Part shown: in pieces, positions 8,692-17,302 of the stretch
Numbering within the stretch: the stretch's first letter is position 1
Layout of the letters: the number at the start of each line of letters is the position of its first letter
Assembly: GCA_038063175.1 (NCBI GenBank)
Contig: JBBTVP010000007.1
Span: 1 to 46,155, forward strand
DNA length: 46,155 bases
Direction of reading: 5' to 3'
DNA from: JBBTVP01 sp038063175
Lineage (GTDB): Bacteria > Patescibacteriota > Minisyncoccia > UBA6257 > 1-14-0-10-40-38
Translations under genes and position numbers: made by a program
Notes under the pieces: generated by a model
Databases searched by the model: none
Told to the model about the DNA's origin: nothing
The model's input: the letters and a program-made list of their open reading frames with translations, nothing else

Positions 8692-9189
8692 TTATTCAAG
8701 ACTGCGATAAAGATCTTCTATTTTCTCTGTCGTATCGAGGACCTGTTGATTAAGCTCAAGAGGTGGATTTGTTTCTTTCCCATCTGAGAAGAAATTCGTA
8801 CCTCCAAGATCAAACATTTCAATCTGCCAGCTTGTTAAGTCTTTCGAAGATCCGCCAGTAAGGCGCAGTTCTAGAAAAAAATGACTTCTTAAGAGCCCTC
8901 CTAAAGCGTTCTGCGAATCAACATCTCCGAAGACTACGAAGAAATCTGGCTCACTTATTAATTTTTCGTGGGAAATAATACTACTGAACTGTGCTGATCC
9001 GGGAGATACAAGATACGAGGTCACTATTTTTTTTGCAACCTGCTCAGCATCCTGAGTTTTATTTACTTCAGGTAAGGAAACGATAGAGGGTGCCTCATTA
9101 GTATTGTTAGTTATCACGACGTGAATTATGGCCAACACCACAACTATCAGAATTCCTACTATCAAGTAAATGATTTTTTGCTTACTCAT
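8692..9189 (-). CDS. single-pass membrane protein, unknown function
   Basis: 165 residues from ATG 9189, chosen because a typical N-terminal anchor starts there: MSKQK, then a hydrophobic stretch at 6-27. An upstream reading to 9315 would translate part of the structured intergenic region and is unlikely. The outer domain (about 30-165) has a segment KIVTSYLVSPGSAQFS, reminiscent of the small DUF4190/glucosyltransferase-S-type lipoprotein domains with a PxSAxF pattern, but I cannot name the family. It is probably co-transcribed with the nuclease gene, and the two may form a surface-exposed pair. Confidence 0.72.
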   Translation of the reverse strand: MSKQKIIYLIVGILIVVVLAIIHVVITNNTNEAPSIVSLPEVNKTQDAEQVAKKIVTSYLVSPGSAQFSSIISHEKLISEPDFFVVFGDVDSQNALGGLLRSHFFLELRLTGGSSKDLTSWQIEMFDLGGTNFFSDGKETNPPLELNQQVLDTTEKIEDLYRSLE

Positions 9190-9259
9190 ATTATGATTAG
9201 TTATTGAGTCTTTAATTATCTTTTGTCGACCAATTATCTCGGCAGAATGAGTCAATGAT

Positions 9260-9465
9260 CGTGGAGATTTTAAAACACAAAACTCCACGCTGACCCGACC
9301 CCTTGCGGGATCCACACCCTTTCGGATGTGACTCTAGGTGAATAGGCCAAACGTGGAGTTTGGTATCACCTAGAGAATTTCTTGAGCCATGCCGCCCGAT
9401 TACTCGGAGGGTTTAGGCTACTACCGCTATTCAGTTGTTAATGACCATAATATCCCTAAACCCTC
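9260..9465 (-). other. structured intergenic region, candidate noncoding RNA
   Basis: The stretch between the membrane protein and the recombinase (9190-9573) has no gene but several nested inverted repeats. CTCTAGGTGA (9332-9341) pairs with TCACCTAGAG (9366-9375), enclosing CCAAAC (9347-9352) / GTTTGG (9358-9363). CGTGGAGTTT (9352-9361) can instead pair with AAACTCCACG (9280-9289), which can also pair with CGTGGAG at 9260-9266, so the folds exclude each other. CACATCC-GAAA-GGGTGTG (9313-9330) is fully paired only on the minus strand, where a G-U replaces an A-C mismatch, and has a GNRA loop. GAGGGTTTAGG (9407-9417) pairs with 9455-9465. The strand is inferred from that G-U pair; the function is unknown. 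Confidence 0.55.
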
Positions 9466-9510
9466 GCCCCTCCAAGACCCTATCGCAGATCATTAGTTCT
9501 GCTAAGCCGG

Positions 9511-9531
9511 GTTGCCAACACGTTGCCAACA
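9511..9531. repeat. tandem GTTGCCAACA dyads upstream of the recombinase
   Basis: GTTGCCAACA occurs twice, separated by one base, about 45 bases before the chosen recombinase start. Each copy contains the odd palindrome GTTG-C-CAAC. Two adjacent dyads suit a dimeric DNA-binding protein: an operator for the recombinase gene or part of its own recombination site. Only the repeat itself is observed. Confidence 0.6.
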
Positions 9532-9573
9532 GCTCTTCTTTACTCCTGGGACCAGTCTGTCATCAATGGTGGC

Positions 9574-10893
9574 ATGGAAATTCAACCCACGGCGCTTATA
9601 GGCTCTCCAGCAGCGATTCCAACGATAAAAGTGAAGTATTGCCTTTACGCTCGTAAATCGACCGAGCAAGACGAAAAACAAGCCCTATCTATCGATTCCC
9701 AGGTCAAAGAGATGCTCGCTATTGCAGAACGAGATACCCTTGAGGTTATAGATATTCGAAGAGAAGCTCATTCCGCAAAGGATTCTGGTCAGCGCCCGGT
9801 TTTTAAAGAAATTCTAGAAGACATAAAACGGGATAGGTTCAATGGAATACTCACCTGGGCACCTGACCGATTAAGTAGAAATGCAGGTGACCTAGGCAGC
9901 GTCGTTGATCTAATGGATCAAAAACATCTTGTAGAAATCCGTACCTACGGCCAACAGTTTAGAAATTCTCCGAATGAAAAGTTTCTTCTCATGATTCTCT
10001 GTAGCCAAGCAAAACTAGAAAACGACAATAAAAGCATCAACGTAAAAAGGGGATTGAAGACTCGGGTTGAAATGGGTCTCTGGCCCGCTCCCGCCCCTAC
10101 GGGATACATAAAAGAAAAACGGATGGATCGGAAATGCGAAACTCTCATTGATCCTGCTCGGGCACCGGTAATTAAGCAGATGTTTGAAAAAGTAGCCTAC
10201 GAAAAATGGAGCGGAAGGAAAACATATCACTGGCTCAAATTCGATCTCAATTTTAAAACCATTACCGGGAACAAAAATCTTACTCTTGGCAATGTGTATC
10301 TACTTCTGCAAAATCATTTCTACTATGGGGTTTTCGAATATCCAAAGAAAAGCGGAAATTGGTATACCGGGAAACACGAGCCGATCATATCTAAAGAGTT
10401 ATTCGATGCAGTTCAAAACCAAATCAAAACTCAATTTATACGATCCGAAAGTAAAGAATTCGCTTTTACGAAGCTAATGACTTGTGGATTATGTGGGTCA
10501 GGCATAACCGCCGACGAGAAATTCAAGAAGCAAAAAAACGGCAACGTTCACCGGCACGTCTACTACGGATGTGCGAAGACGAAAGACAGATTTTGCAAAG
10601 GCGGCTATATAAACGAGATAGATTTGATCAAGCAATTTGAAGAGCTTATTGAGAAAATTGATATTGATGAGATTGGGATAAAAGAAAAAATTAAAACCGA
10701 AGTTGAACGCTTTAAGAAATTTCAGCAGGTAGTTCTTGGTAGTAAAGAAAAAGTAATGATTGCCGATATCGATATACGGAATTATGCAAAATATCTTCTT
10801 AAAGAAGGAACGGATATTGAGAAGAGAGAGCTACTAGGATGCCTAAAAAACAGAATTTCTTTAAAAAATAAGGAGATTAGTCCGTCGATTTAA
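9574..10893 (+). CDS. large serine recombinase
   Basis: 439 residues from ATG 9574; GTG 9631 just before KYCLYARKSTEQ is another possible start. The resolvase catalytic domain has YARKSTE with nucleophile Ser29, SIDSQ, and the WAPDRLSRN segment. A recombinase domain follows (PTGYIKEKRM and onward), then a zinc ribbon (CGLCGSG with a later CAKTKDRFC) and a C-terminal helical, possibly coiled-coil region. This architecture is that of large serine integrases, which recombine short att sites. It is the best candidate for the enzyme that mobilises the accessory region. Its stop codon overlaps by 4 bases the 3' end of the convergent KAP gene. Confidence 0.93.
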   Translation: MEIQPTALIGSPAAIPTIKVKYCLYARKSTEQDEKQALSIDSQVKEMLAIAERDTLEVIDIRREAHSAKDSGQRPVFKEILEDIKRDRFNGILTWAPDRLSRNAGDLGSVVDLMDQKHLVEIRTYGQQFRNSPNEKFLLMILCSQAKLENDNKSINVKRGLKTRVEMGLWPAPAPTGYIKEKRMDRKCETLIDPARAPVIKQMFEKVAYEKWSGRKTYHWLKFDLNFKTITGNKNLTLGNVYLLLQNHFYYGVFEYPKKSGNWYTGKHEPIISKELFDAVQNQIKTQFIRSESKEFAFTKLMTCGLCGSGITADEKFKKQKNGNVHRHVYYGCAKTKDRFCKGGYINEIDLIKQFEELIEKIDIDEIGIKEKIKTEVERFKKFQQVVLGSKEKVMIADIDIRNYAKYLLKEGTDIEKRELLGCLKNRISLKNKEISPSI

Positions 10894-13800
10894 CCAGGGG
10901 TAGGAGTTGTTATGGTTAGTGCCGGGATTACTGCCACTTCGGTTACATTGTCATCTAGGACTTTATAAATCAACGGTACGTTTTCTTTGTACGATGCTTC
11001 ATCGTTACCAACGAAAACGATTTTTTCCTTTTCGTGTAAATTAAGTGCCTTAATTGTCGCGCTATTTTTTTGCCAATACTCCGCAAGTTTTACTTTGTCT
11101 AGAACTTTTGTAAATTCATTGATGCTTGGTTCATATTTTCGCCCATCTTCACGAGCAGAAGCGAATACGCTAGCAAAGTTTCTAAACAAGTAATCTATGA
11201 GATGCTCAACGTTTTTTGGTTCAGATGGATTGAAGCAGATACTAAAAAGATAATCATTTACAATTCCACGAATTACTTGTTTATCTTCTTTCCCTGTTGG
11301 ATCATAGTAGCCACAACCAACACCGTGGCTGATTTCACTATTACCAAGTTGATAAAGAATAAAACTACTCACTCGGGTTTTAAGCTCGGTAGATTTTTTG
11401 TCGATATCAGATTGTTTAATTCTGCCTTCCGCAATCTTTTTTAGTAGATAATTATTAGATTTACTCGCGAGATCTGCTATCCGAAGAGCTGCAGTATCGT
11501 CAAAAATATTTCTACCAGGGTCAATATACCGCGCTTTAAATATCGAAAACACTTTTTGCGAAATTTCTCGCATTTCTTCGCGTGCAATAATACGCATATC
11601 ACCTTCGGTAGGAGCCTCTTCATCGGCGTGCTGCGCTAGCGCTCGTGAAAGATTGAATATATCTCCACCTCGATCTGCGCTGCATGCTAAGCGGAAAATC
11701 ATTAAATCGTATACACCAAGGATCCCGCGATCCGATTGTGACAGCGTTGTGAGAACCCCATTTTCCGCGTGTCTACCAGTTCCGAAAACCCACTCACTAA
11801 TTTCTTTAATATTTTCTGGAGTATTACGAGAATGTTCTCCTGCAGCATCAATCCAGCCGGCATCATTTAATAAACGGGTTAGGAAATAATCAAGATCATG
11901 ACGTAAACCCATGCCAAAATCTTTTAGTTCTAATAAAGAATATTCGGGGATGCTTTCTAGTAAATAGATTATTATTGAATTAGCTGGATTCTTTTTAAGC
12001 CCATGGGCATTGTTAACTAATATGCGCCAAAGTTTTTCTCGAGTACTCTCACCACTGTTGTATGTAAATTTCTCATCCGCAAAAGCACTCTTGGGGCTGA
12101 CTTCTCCTTGAGTGATCTGGTCTCTTCTATTCATGTAAAAACGATGCTGGCCTACGTCTTCTGGCTTCGAGAGTTTTATGATCAAATCTAAATATGTTTC
12201 AAGATTTCTACCATTGGTCCACTCACCATTAAAACAAGCTAGCGAAGTACGTATATCATCTGGAACATTATCTATTTGTGCATATCTATCACCGTCCGGG
12301 AAATTACTTCCAATAGCATTTTTTAGTCTGACATTTACATTGAAGATCTCATCTAGTAGAAAACGCTGTCGACTATCTTTCCGAAATTGTTTTAAATAAT
12401 CATGGTAATAGAGAGAATTTTTATAAGTAGAGTCGCTAAAAGATGATCGGGATTGACCCGAGGTTTCAGGTGGATAACCATCATCGTGAGGTATTACTAG
12501 AGAAAAGAAGCCCCGGCCACCATTTGTCTCAGTGTCATATATCTTTCTAAAGACATCTGGGTAGTGAATATAGATAAGTAGTAAATTGATCAAATCTCGC
12601 TTATCAAAATCGCTATTTTTAAAATCGGTCCCCTGAAGATCAAACATCATCACGGTATTAATAAGACGTTTTAGTTTTCGCACATCACCTATAAAAGGAA
12701 GGTATTTATGATATGAAGATGATTTATAGATATCTAATAATCCACCAATGGCCTGCCTTATGGGAAGGGGATCGACTATGCTTGTTGAAAGAGCTTTCTC
12801 TAGATTTTCAGAAACATATTTTGATAGATCATCTCTATCTAAGTAGAGACTAATTTTTATGTTAATAAATTTCTCTAAGAACTCACGGATTTTTTCAGTT
12901 TCAGGGCTTTTCGCATCTAATGCATTAATATTTTCAGTATCGTAACAAAGGACGTATGAAATATTCGGAAGAATAAGACTTTTTCTTATGACGAATAAAA
13001 TATCTTTGATTTCTGTAAAATCGATTCGATCGAGATCATCAACGACAATGATTATTTTTTTATCAAAACGACGCAGGATAGCATTCAAGTCATTAAATGC
13101 TTCGTCAGCCGTATAATTTACTGATAGTGTCGGAAGCGTAAATCCGAACAGAGAAAACCGACTTACTTCTTTGAGTAGCCGAGAATAGCGAGAAATAAGA
13201 GGCTTAATCTCGGGCACGAATGAATCTTTTTGGATTGCGTGAATAAGGCCATCGATAAAGACTTCGAGAAGTTGAGTGGTGCCCGAGTGGCGCAGGGGAC
13301 TGAATTTATAGACAATTGTTTGGCTAGGATGTTTTTCTTTCCAATATTCTTGGCAAAAATTGATAAAGGTTGATTTTCCGATTCCCCAGGGTGCATCAAC
13401 CCCGAATACGAAACTTTCTGGCGAACCACCATTGAAAATTCTCTCAGCGAATCTATTAGCCTTTTCGGCGAAATTGAGAAGGTCGTCGTTTTTCTCTTCT
13501 AGCTCTAGATCAACGACGAGCGACGATTCTATTTGATCTCTTTTCCAAATGCCCGATCTCGTTAAAACTAAGAATCCTAAAATAAATGGTGTTGAAATTA
13601 TTGTTAATAATTGAACGGTATCTAGGGCGGCGATGGTATTAATATACCAACCAGAGAAATGGCTACTCCATACAATACTCAGCCAAATACCAAAAGAAAA
13701 CGCGATCAGAATATCTAATCGGCCACTTTTTAAAATCTTTTTGAAGTTAGCGTAAAAGTCTCTGGCTAAAAGATAGAAGGTCAGAATAAGGAACCCCACA

Positions 13801-13997
13801 ACATAAATCACGAGTATTTTATACCTGTGGTTTTCTAAGTCGAGCGGAATAATTTTCCCTGTGGTTAGTATTGAAATACGGCAAATCTCAGTAGCAAGAA
13901 CACCAAAAAAAATTGTTCTAATAAGTACCGTGAGATTTGCGGTAGTTATTCTTAAATCAGTTAGACTCTCTTTAAGTCTAGTAAAATATTTCTCCAT
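10890..13997 (-). CDS. KAP-family P-loop NTPase with membrane segments
   Basis: 1035 residues. Hydrophobic helices lie at about 22-45, 61-80, 95-112 and 130-148, followed by a P-loop domain: Walker A GVDAPWGIGKST (199-210), a KFSPLRHSG segment, and Walker B VVDDLDR (318-324). These are the KAP signatures; this family often has membrane helices near or inside the NTPase domain and includes the phage-exclusion protein PifA. The remaining 600 residues are mostly helical, with no domain I can name. It sits alone next to the serine recombinase, a usual place for defence cargo, so an anti-phage role is plausible but unproven. The A/T-rich gene contrasts with the more G/C-rich core genes to the right, suggesting transfer. 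Confidence 0.85.
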   Translation of the reverse strand: MEKYFTRLKESLTDLRITTANLTVLIRTIFFGVLATEICRISILTTGKIIPLDLENHRYKILVIYVVGFLILTFYLLARDFYANFKKILKSGRLDILIAFSFGIWLSIVWSSHFSGWYINTIAALDTVQLLTIISTPFILGFLVLTRSGIWKRDQIESSLVVDLELEEKNDDLLNFAEKANRFAERIFNGGSPESFVFGVDAPWGIGKSTFINFCQEYWKEKHPSQTIVYKFSPLRHSGTTQLLEVFIDGLIHAIQKDSFVPEIKPLISRYSRLLKEVSRFSLFGFTLPTLSVNYTADEAFNDLNAILRRFDKKIIIVVDDLDRIDFTEIKDILFVIRKSLILPNISYVLCYDTENINALDAKSPETEKIREFLEKFINIKISLYLDRDDLSKYVSENLEKALSTSIVDPLPIRQAIGGLLDIYKSSSYHKYLPFIGDVRKLKRLINTVMMFDLQGTDFKNSDFDKRDLINLLLIYIHYPDVFRKIYDTETNGGRGFFSLVIPHDDGYPPETSGQSRSSFSDSTYKNSLYYHDYLKQFRKDSRQRFLLDEIFNVNVRLKNAIGSNFPDGDRYAQIDNVPDDIRTSLACFNGEWTNGRNLETYLDLIIKLSKPEDVGQHRFYMNRRDQITQGEVSPKSAFADEKFTYNSGESTREKLWRILVNNAHGLKKNPANSIIIYLLESIPEYSLLELKDFGMGLRHDLDYFLTRLLNDAGWIDAAGEHSRNTPENIKEISEWVFGTGRHAENGVLTTLSQSDRGILGVYDLMIFRLACSADRGGDIFNLSRALAQHADEEAPTEGDMRIIAREEMREISQKVFSIFKARYIDPGRNIFDDTAALRIADLASKSNNYLLKKIAEGRIKQSDIDKKSTELKTRVSSFILYQLGNSEISHGVGCGYYDPTGKEDKQVIRGIVNDYLFSICFNPSEPKNVEHLIDYLFRNFASVFASAREDGRKYEPSINEFTKVLDKVKLAEYWQKNSATIKALNLHEKEKIVFVGNDEASYKENVPLIYKVLDDNVTEVAVIPALTITTPTPG

Positions 13998-14022
13998 GCT
14001 TGGGTGGCGTTTTTACGCCCCA

Positions 14023-14051
14023 ATCATAGCAAAAAAAGCCTCTTTCCTGAA
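14023..14051 (-). promoter_or_regulatory. promoter of the KAP NTPase gene
   Basis: On the minus strand TTCAGG (14046-14051), a 17-base spacer and TATGAT (14023-14028) precede the ATG at 13997. The short leader contains a GGCG-TAAAAA-CGCC-type hairpin and no Shine-Dalgarno sequence. Confidence 0.5.
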
Positions 14052-14070
14052 TGAGGTAAAACTCGACGCT

Positions 14071-14147
14071 TCTCGAGCGCGAGAACCTATCACGAGTTGG
14101 CTGGCCTCCTCGAGCTACCTACCCACCGAAGCCTTGGCGCAGGCGGG
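14071..14147. repeat. REP-like palindromic repeats between KAP and EamA genes
   Basis: TCTCGAGCGCGAGAACCTAT at 14071-14090 recurs with two changes at 16929-16948. Next to it CCCACC (14122-14127) and GGCGGG (14142-14147) bracket a GC-rich loop; on the minus strand all six pairs form, with one G-U. Together these sit at the boundary between the recombinase/KAP region and the EamA gene. No gene is visible in 13998-14196. Confidence 0.55.
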
Positions 14148-14196
14148 GAACCGTGGGGGATCAAGCTGGGTAAGGAGAATTTAAGTTATTTTATTC

Positions 14197-15060
14197 TCAT
14201 TTAAGCAGCACAATTCCTAAAAATACAACAACAGCACCGAAGATCCTTCTCCTAAGGTTTGACCGTTCTCTAAGAAAAATAATTCCACCGAGCGAGGTGA
14301 GAATTGTTGAGCTATATAGAGCAGGTGATGCAACCGATGCATCAACTAAGGCAAAAGCTTTCAAAAAAAGAAAATATCCAGCGACACTCAAAAATGCAAG
14401 GAAAGGAATTTTCCAAGTGCGAAGAACCAACTCTCGCTTTATTAGCCCGAGGGCATCCTTTCGCTGAAAGCGAAAGATTAAAAATATGAGAATACCCGGA
14501 ATTCCGTAGGTGATTAACATGTAGAGGCTAAGGGGGAATGAGGGCGAAGCAAATTTATCGGCGACATAAGAAAGTCCTATTGCTACAGCTCCCAAGAGAA
14601 CGATGCGAATTCCCTGGAGAGATACTTTCCCGTCGTGTTTATAGAGCGCGATCATGTTACCTCCAACAATAAGTACTACTGCAATTAATCTGCGCAATGT
14701 GATTTCTTCGTGCAAGATGAGCGCAGATCCAATGAAGGTAGCAATGGGAGCGATTTGAGTAAGTTGCGTTCGATACGAAACTTCAATGTATTTATGGCCA
14801 AAGAATTTTGTTGCAGAGAAAATGGTGTATCCAATACACGATAAAATAACCGCAATCCATACCCATACGCTCAACTTTCCGGGGAATGCTGGTCGGATTA
14901 CAATGAACGCCATTAAAGAAATAACAGTGGCAAAAAAATCATGCAATATTGCAATAGTCATTGGTTCATCGCTTTTTACCGCAGTTACGCGTGAAAGTAA
15001 GCTATACAAGGTAAAAATCAATGCAGATCCAAGTGCAAAGGAAATTCCTAGGGCAGCCAT
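14197..15060 (-). CDS. EamA/DMT-superfamily transporter
   Basis: 287 residues with ten predicted membrane helices and the two-fold repeat typical of EamA permeases (two five-helix halves, second half starting about residue 150). Family-typical spots are QLTQIAPIATFIGSALILHEEITLRR at the end of repeat one and SSTILTSLGGIIFLRER at the end of repeat two, both with the conserved Glu before the last helix. Such proteins export metabolites such as amino acids or import small solutes; the substrate cannot be read from sequence. It is transcribed from the minus strand and separated from the Cys-rich gene by only 24 bases, so the two may share a transcript. Confidence 0.88.
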   Translation of the reverse strand: MAALGISFALGSALIFTLYSLLSRVTAVKSDEPMTIAILHDFFATVISLMAFIVIRPAFPGKLSVWVWIAVILSCIGYTIFSATKFFGHKYIEVSYRTQLTQIAPIATFIGSALILHEEITLRRLIAVVLIVGGNMIALYKHDGKVSLQGIRIVLLGAVAIGLSYVADKFASPSFPLSLYMLITYGIPGILIFLIFRFQRKDALGLIKRELVLRTWKIPFLAFLSVAGYFLFLKAFALVDASVASPALYSSTILTSLGGIIFLRERSNLRRRIFGAVVVFLGIVLLK

Positions 15061-15084
15061 CGTAATGTTTTAAGTTTTCATGAG

Positions 15085-16848
15085 TCAACCAACTTCTGCC
15101 TGGTAGCAGGTTTCACAATACACAATTTCCTTCCGGTCAGAGGCATATGGAGTATCAAAGGTATTAGGGCAGCGGCCTTCAGTATGATGAATGTGCTGCC
15201 TTGTATTAGTATGATTGGCATAATCGCAAGCGCATTGGCGCCGGTAAAGTTTGTAGGTGGTCAGACGCTTCATTCTTTCGTAATGGCGACAGTTGGGGCA
15301 CAGGCGTGGAAGTGCGATATTCTTAGTTTTGTATAGCTGAAATTCCGAAGGAATAATACGGAATCCCACGGTACATTTCTGGTTACAAAAACCTTTATGC
15401 AGGCATCCAATCGTTTTTCCCACAATACTCTCATTGGCATCTTTAATATGATCTGGTAGATCGCTTGGGGAAATATCAATTGCAGCGGTTCTCTCAGCTT
15501 CTTCTTTCCATCGCCATCCCTCACCGGTTACTTCTCTTTCGGTGAGCGGGAACCAATCGTGCGCCATTGTTTCATTGTAAGCGAAGGGAGCTATCTCGAC
15601 GGGAAAAAATTCCCCGTACTTATATATTCGCCCTTTCGCATCGACATAGGGTACTTCATCCATCTGTTTCCTAATTTTCGGTACCAACGCCTCGTACTCT
15701 TCCTTTGGATACTGTTTGTTCAAAATACAGTATTGTTTTCCCCGAATGCCGATAGAACCGAAGAGATCCGATGCACCGCCGCGACAGGATTCGCAGTACT
15801 CGAGGTTGCGAACTTGCGGCCAAGTGTCCGAGGAAAACTTTATGTTGTAGACCTCAACACCGCTTGTGGAGTTTTCGTAGCAAAGTTCCATTCCATCGCC
15901 TATATTTACATCCATACTATCCTTAGCTTGGCTTCCAAATAGCAGATAGCGGCAGTTTTCGATATCCGATCCATTGAAACAGTAGTAAGCATTTTTTGTG
16001 TTACTAAACGCATGACCGGTTGAGTTCGTAACATTTTTAGAATTCGCGTATCGGTGAATGCTTTTCGCGTACATATCCGCAAATTCTTTTTTGTACCCTT
16101 CGAGTTTTTTGTAGGAGCCGGTGTCGATTTCGGCGATGCTCTTCGCGTACTCTTCTTTGTCGAGCGGTTTGTTACGGAAGTAGTGGGAAGAACGACGCAA
16201 ATTAGAACTCATAAAGCAGTTATCCGAACCGCTCGTGTCGTAGCAAAAGAGTAGGTTCAAACCATCGGCGATATCTTGAGAAAAGTAGAGCAGTGCCGAA
16301 TCACGGCTCTCGATCGTTTCGTAGCATTGTTCATCTTTAAAGATGAAGAACGAATCGGTGATTTTTCTTGAGGAAATGATTCGGTAGGAATAGTTGCAGT
16401 CTTCGTTCCACCCCGCGCCGAAAACAAGGTAGCAGTTTTTACAGTCGATAATTTGATTTGTATAGTCGCAGTTCACGCAATTGTCGATCTGAAGTGAAAT
16501 GCGGGGGACTGCATCAAGTAATTCCCGGAACTGGCTGAAAAAGGTCTTTGAAAAATCGTACGCTCTACCATAGCTCAGCGGATCCCATTTGTCGGAGTAC
16601 CAGCAGGAACGGCAATATACGGGGAATTTCGCATCTGCAGGGTACATCGCAACGATGGAAGTTTTGCAGAGGTCACACGTGCGTCGGTAGAGGGTTCTTT
16701 CGTTCCGCCAGACTTGTCGGCGTTGGAGGCGACATTGTGGGCAAAATGTCGGAGGAGGAACTTTGAACTTTTCGTAAAATCGGAAATCTTCCGGTTCAAT
16801 AACGAACTGCTTTTTACAGTTCTGACAAGTTTTTTCTTCTGAATTCAC
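15085..16848 (-). CDS. Cys-rich multi-zinc-ribbon protein typical of CPR
   Basis: 587 residues from a GTG start. Many CxxC pairs lie at both ends: CQNCKKQF and CPQCRLQRR, CDLCKTS and CRSCW near the N-terminus, and CPNCRHYERM, CACDY, CETC near the C-terminus. Several are followed by the repeated pattern CPxCRxxxR. The middle (about 115-370) has irregular repeats (NCVNCDY, DCKNCYL, EDCNYSY, EQCYE, ENCRYLL, ELCYE) that look like turns of a parallel beta-helix. I know this layout as a widespread but uncharacterised CPR protein; the function is unknown. No signal peptide or membrane helix is seen, so a cytoplasmic metal- or nucleic-acid-binding role is possible. Confidence 0.8.
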   Translation of the reverse strand: MNSEEKTCQNCKKQFVIEPEDFRFYEKFKVPPPTFCPQCRLQRRQVWRNERTLYRRTCDLCKTSIVAMYPADAKFPVYCRSCWYSDKWDPLSYGRAYDFSKTFFSQFRELLDAVPRISLQIDNCVNCDYTNQIIDCKNCYLVFGAGWNEDCNYSYRIISSRKITDSFFIFKDEQCYETIESRDSALLYFSQDIADGLNLLFCYDTSGSDNCFMSSNLRRSSHYFRNKPLDKEEYAKSIAEIDTGSYKKLEGYKKEFADMYAKSIHRYANSKNVTNSTGHAFSNTKNAYYCFNGSDIENCRYLLFGSQAKDSMDVNIGDGMELCYENSTSGVEVYNIKFSSDTWPQVRNLEYCESCRGGASDLFGSIGIRGKQYCILNKQYPKEEYEALVPKIRKQMDEVPYVDAKGRIYKYGEFFPVEIAPFAYNETMAHDWFPLTEREVTGEGWRWKEEAERTAAIDISPSDLPDHIKDANESIVGKTIGCLHKGFCNQKCTVGFRIIPSEFQLYKTKNIALPRLCPNCRHYERMKRLTTYKLYRRQCACDYANHTNTRQHIHHTEGRCPNTFDTPYASDRKEIVYCETCYQAEVG

Positions 16849-16928
16849 CCTTGTATTCTAATCCTATCTTGACTCGAATCCTAGATCGATTACTTTTCGC
16901 GAAGCTGAAAAATCGCTGTGTTAACGCG

Positions 16929-17075
16929 TCTCGGGCGCGAGGACCTATTCATGTACGTCGAATCTAAAAGATTCGACGCCTCGGTTTCCTGATTTAATTG
17001 GGCCTATGCCGAAGGTAGGCCGAATTCTGTTGAATTCGGCACCTCAGCCTTCTCATCTTAATGGGCCGTTGGCCC
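16929..17075. repeat. hairpin cluster between Cys-rich gene and tRNA-Gln
   Basis: The 258 bases from 16849 to 17106 hold no gene. They contain a second copy of the 20-base repeat (16929-16948), then perfect hairpins: CGTCGAATCT-AAA-AGATTCGACG (16956-16978), GCCGAATTC-TGTT-GAATTCGGC (17019-17040) and GGGCC-GTT-GGCCC (17063-17075). None has a T-run, so they are not obvious terminators. They resemble the short palindromes scattered through CPR genomes. Confidence 0.6.
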
Positions 17076-17106
17076 CTAGAAACTAGATTTAGTGTGCGGC
17101 TTCGAG

Positions 17107-17177
17107 CTGCGGGACAGGGAATCGAACCCCAATTTCGACGTTCAGAGCGTCGCGTCCTACCATTAGACGATCCCGCA
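17107..17177 (-). tRNA. tRNA-Gln (anticodon CTG)
   Basis: On the minus strand the acceptor arm TGCGGGA / TCCCGCA pairs over seven bases. The D arm is GTC/GAC, and the anticodon stem CGACG/CGTCG holds the seven-base loop CTCTGAA with anticodon CTG (reads CAG). The T arm loop is TTCGATT. The base after the acceptor is G, the usual discriminator for Gln, and CCA is not encoded, so CCA must be added after transcription. Confidence 0.95.
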
Positions 17178-17289
17178 AAACGACTCACAACTTACAACAA
17201 ATAACTGATAACTTGAAATGATAAGTAAAAGAAACTCATTGAGTTTCTAGTTTGAGGTTATACGTTTTAAGTTATTAGTCACTTTGTAG

Positions 17290-17295
17290 TATAAT
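17290..17295 (+). promoter_or_regulatory. -10 element of the pilus operon, leaderless start
   Basis: TATAAT lies 7 bases before the GTG start at 17303, so transcription would begin at or next to the start codon. The best -35 at 17 bases distance is a weak TTTAAG (17267-17272). Confidence 0.5.
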
Positions 17296-17302
17296 TTAAT
17301 GC

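Noticed and set aside
9189..9315. N-terminal extension of the membrane protein upstream of 9189
   Set aside because: It would translate the structured region; the real N-terminus with its membrane helix starts at 9189.
9190..9573. tmRNA gene beside the recombinase
   Set aside because: No tRNA-like acceptor/T-arm ends or tag-peptide reading frame could be found in either direction, although the region is structured.
1..14000. Template/variable repeats of a DGR and att direct repeats of the element
   Set aside because: I looked in the gaps and at gene ends and found no convincing A-biased near-repeat or flanking direct repeat; the 20-base repeat at 14071/16929 does not bracket the recombinase.
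13861..14184. 107-codon plus-strand frame over the KAP gene start
   Set aside because: It crosses the KAP promoter and palindromic repeats; the sequence is translated repeat.
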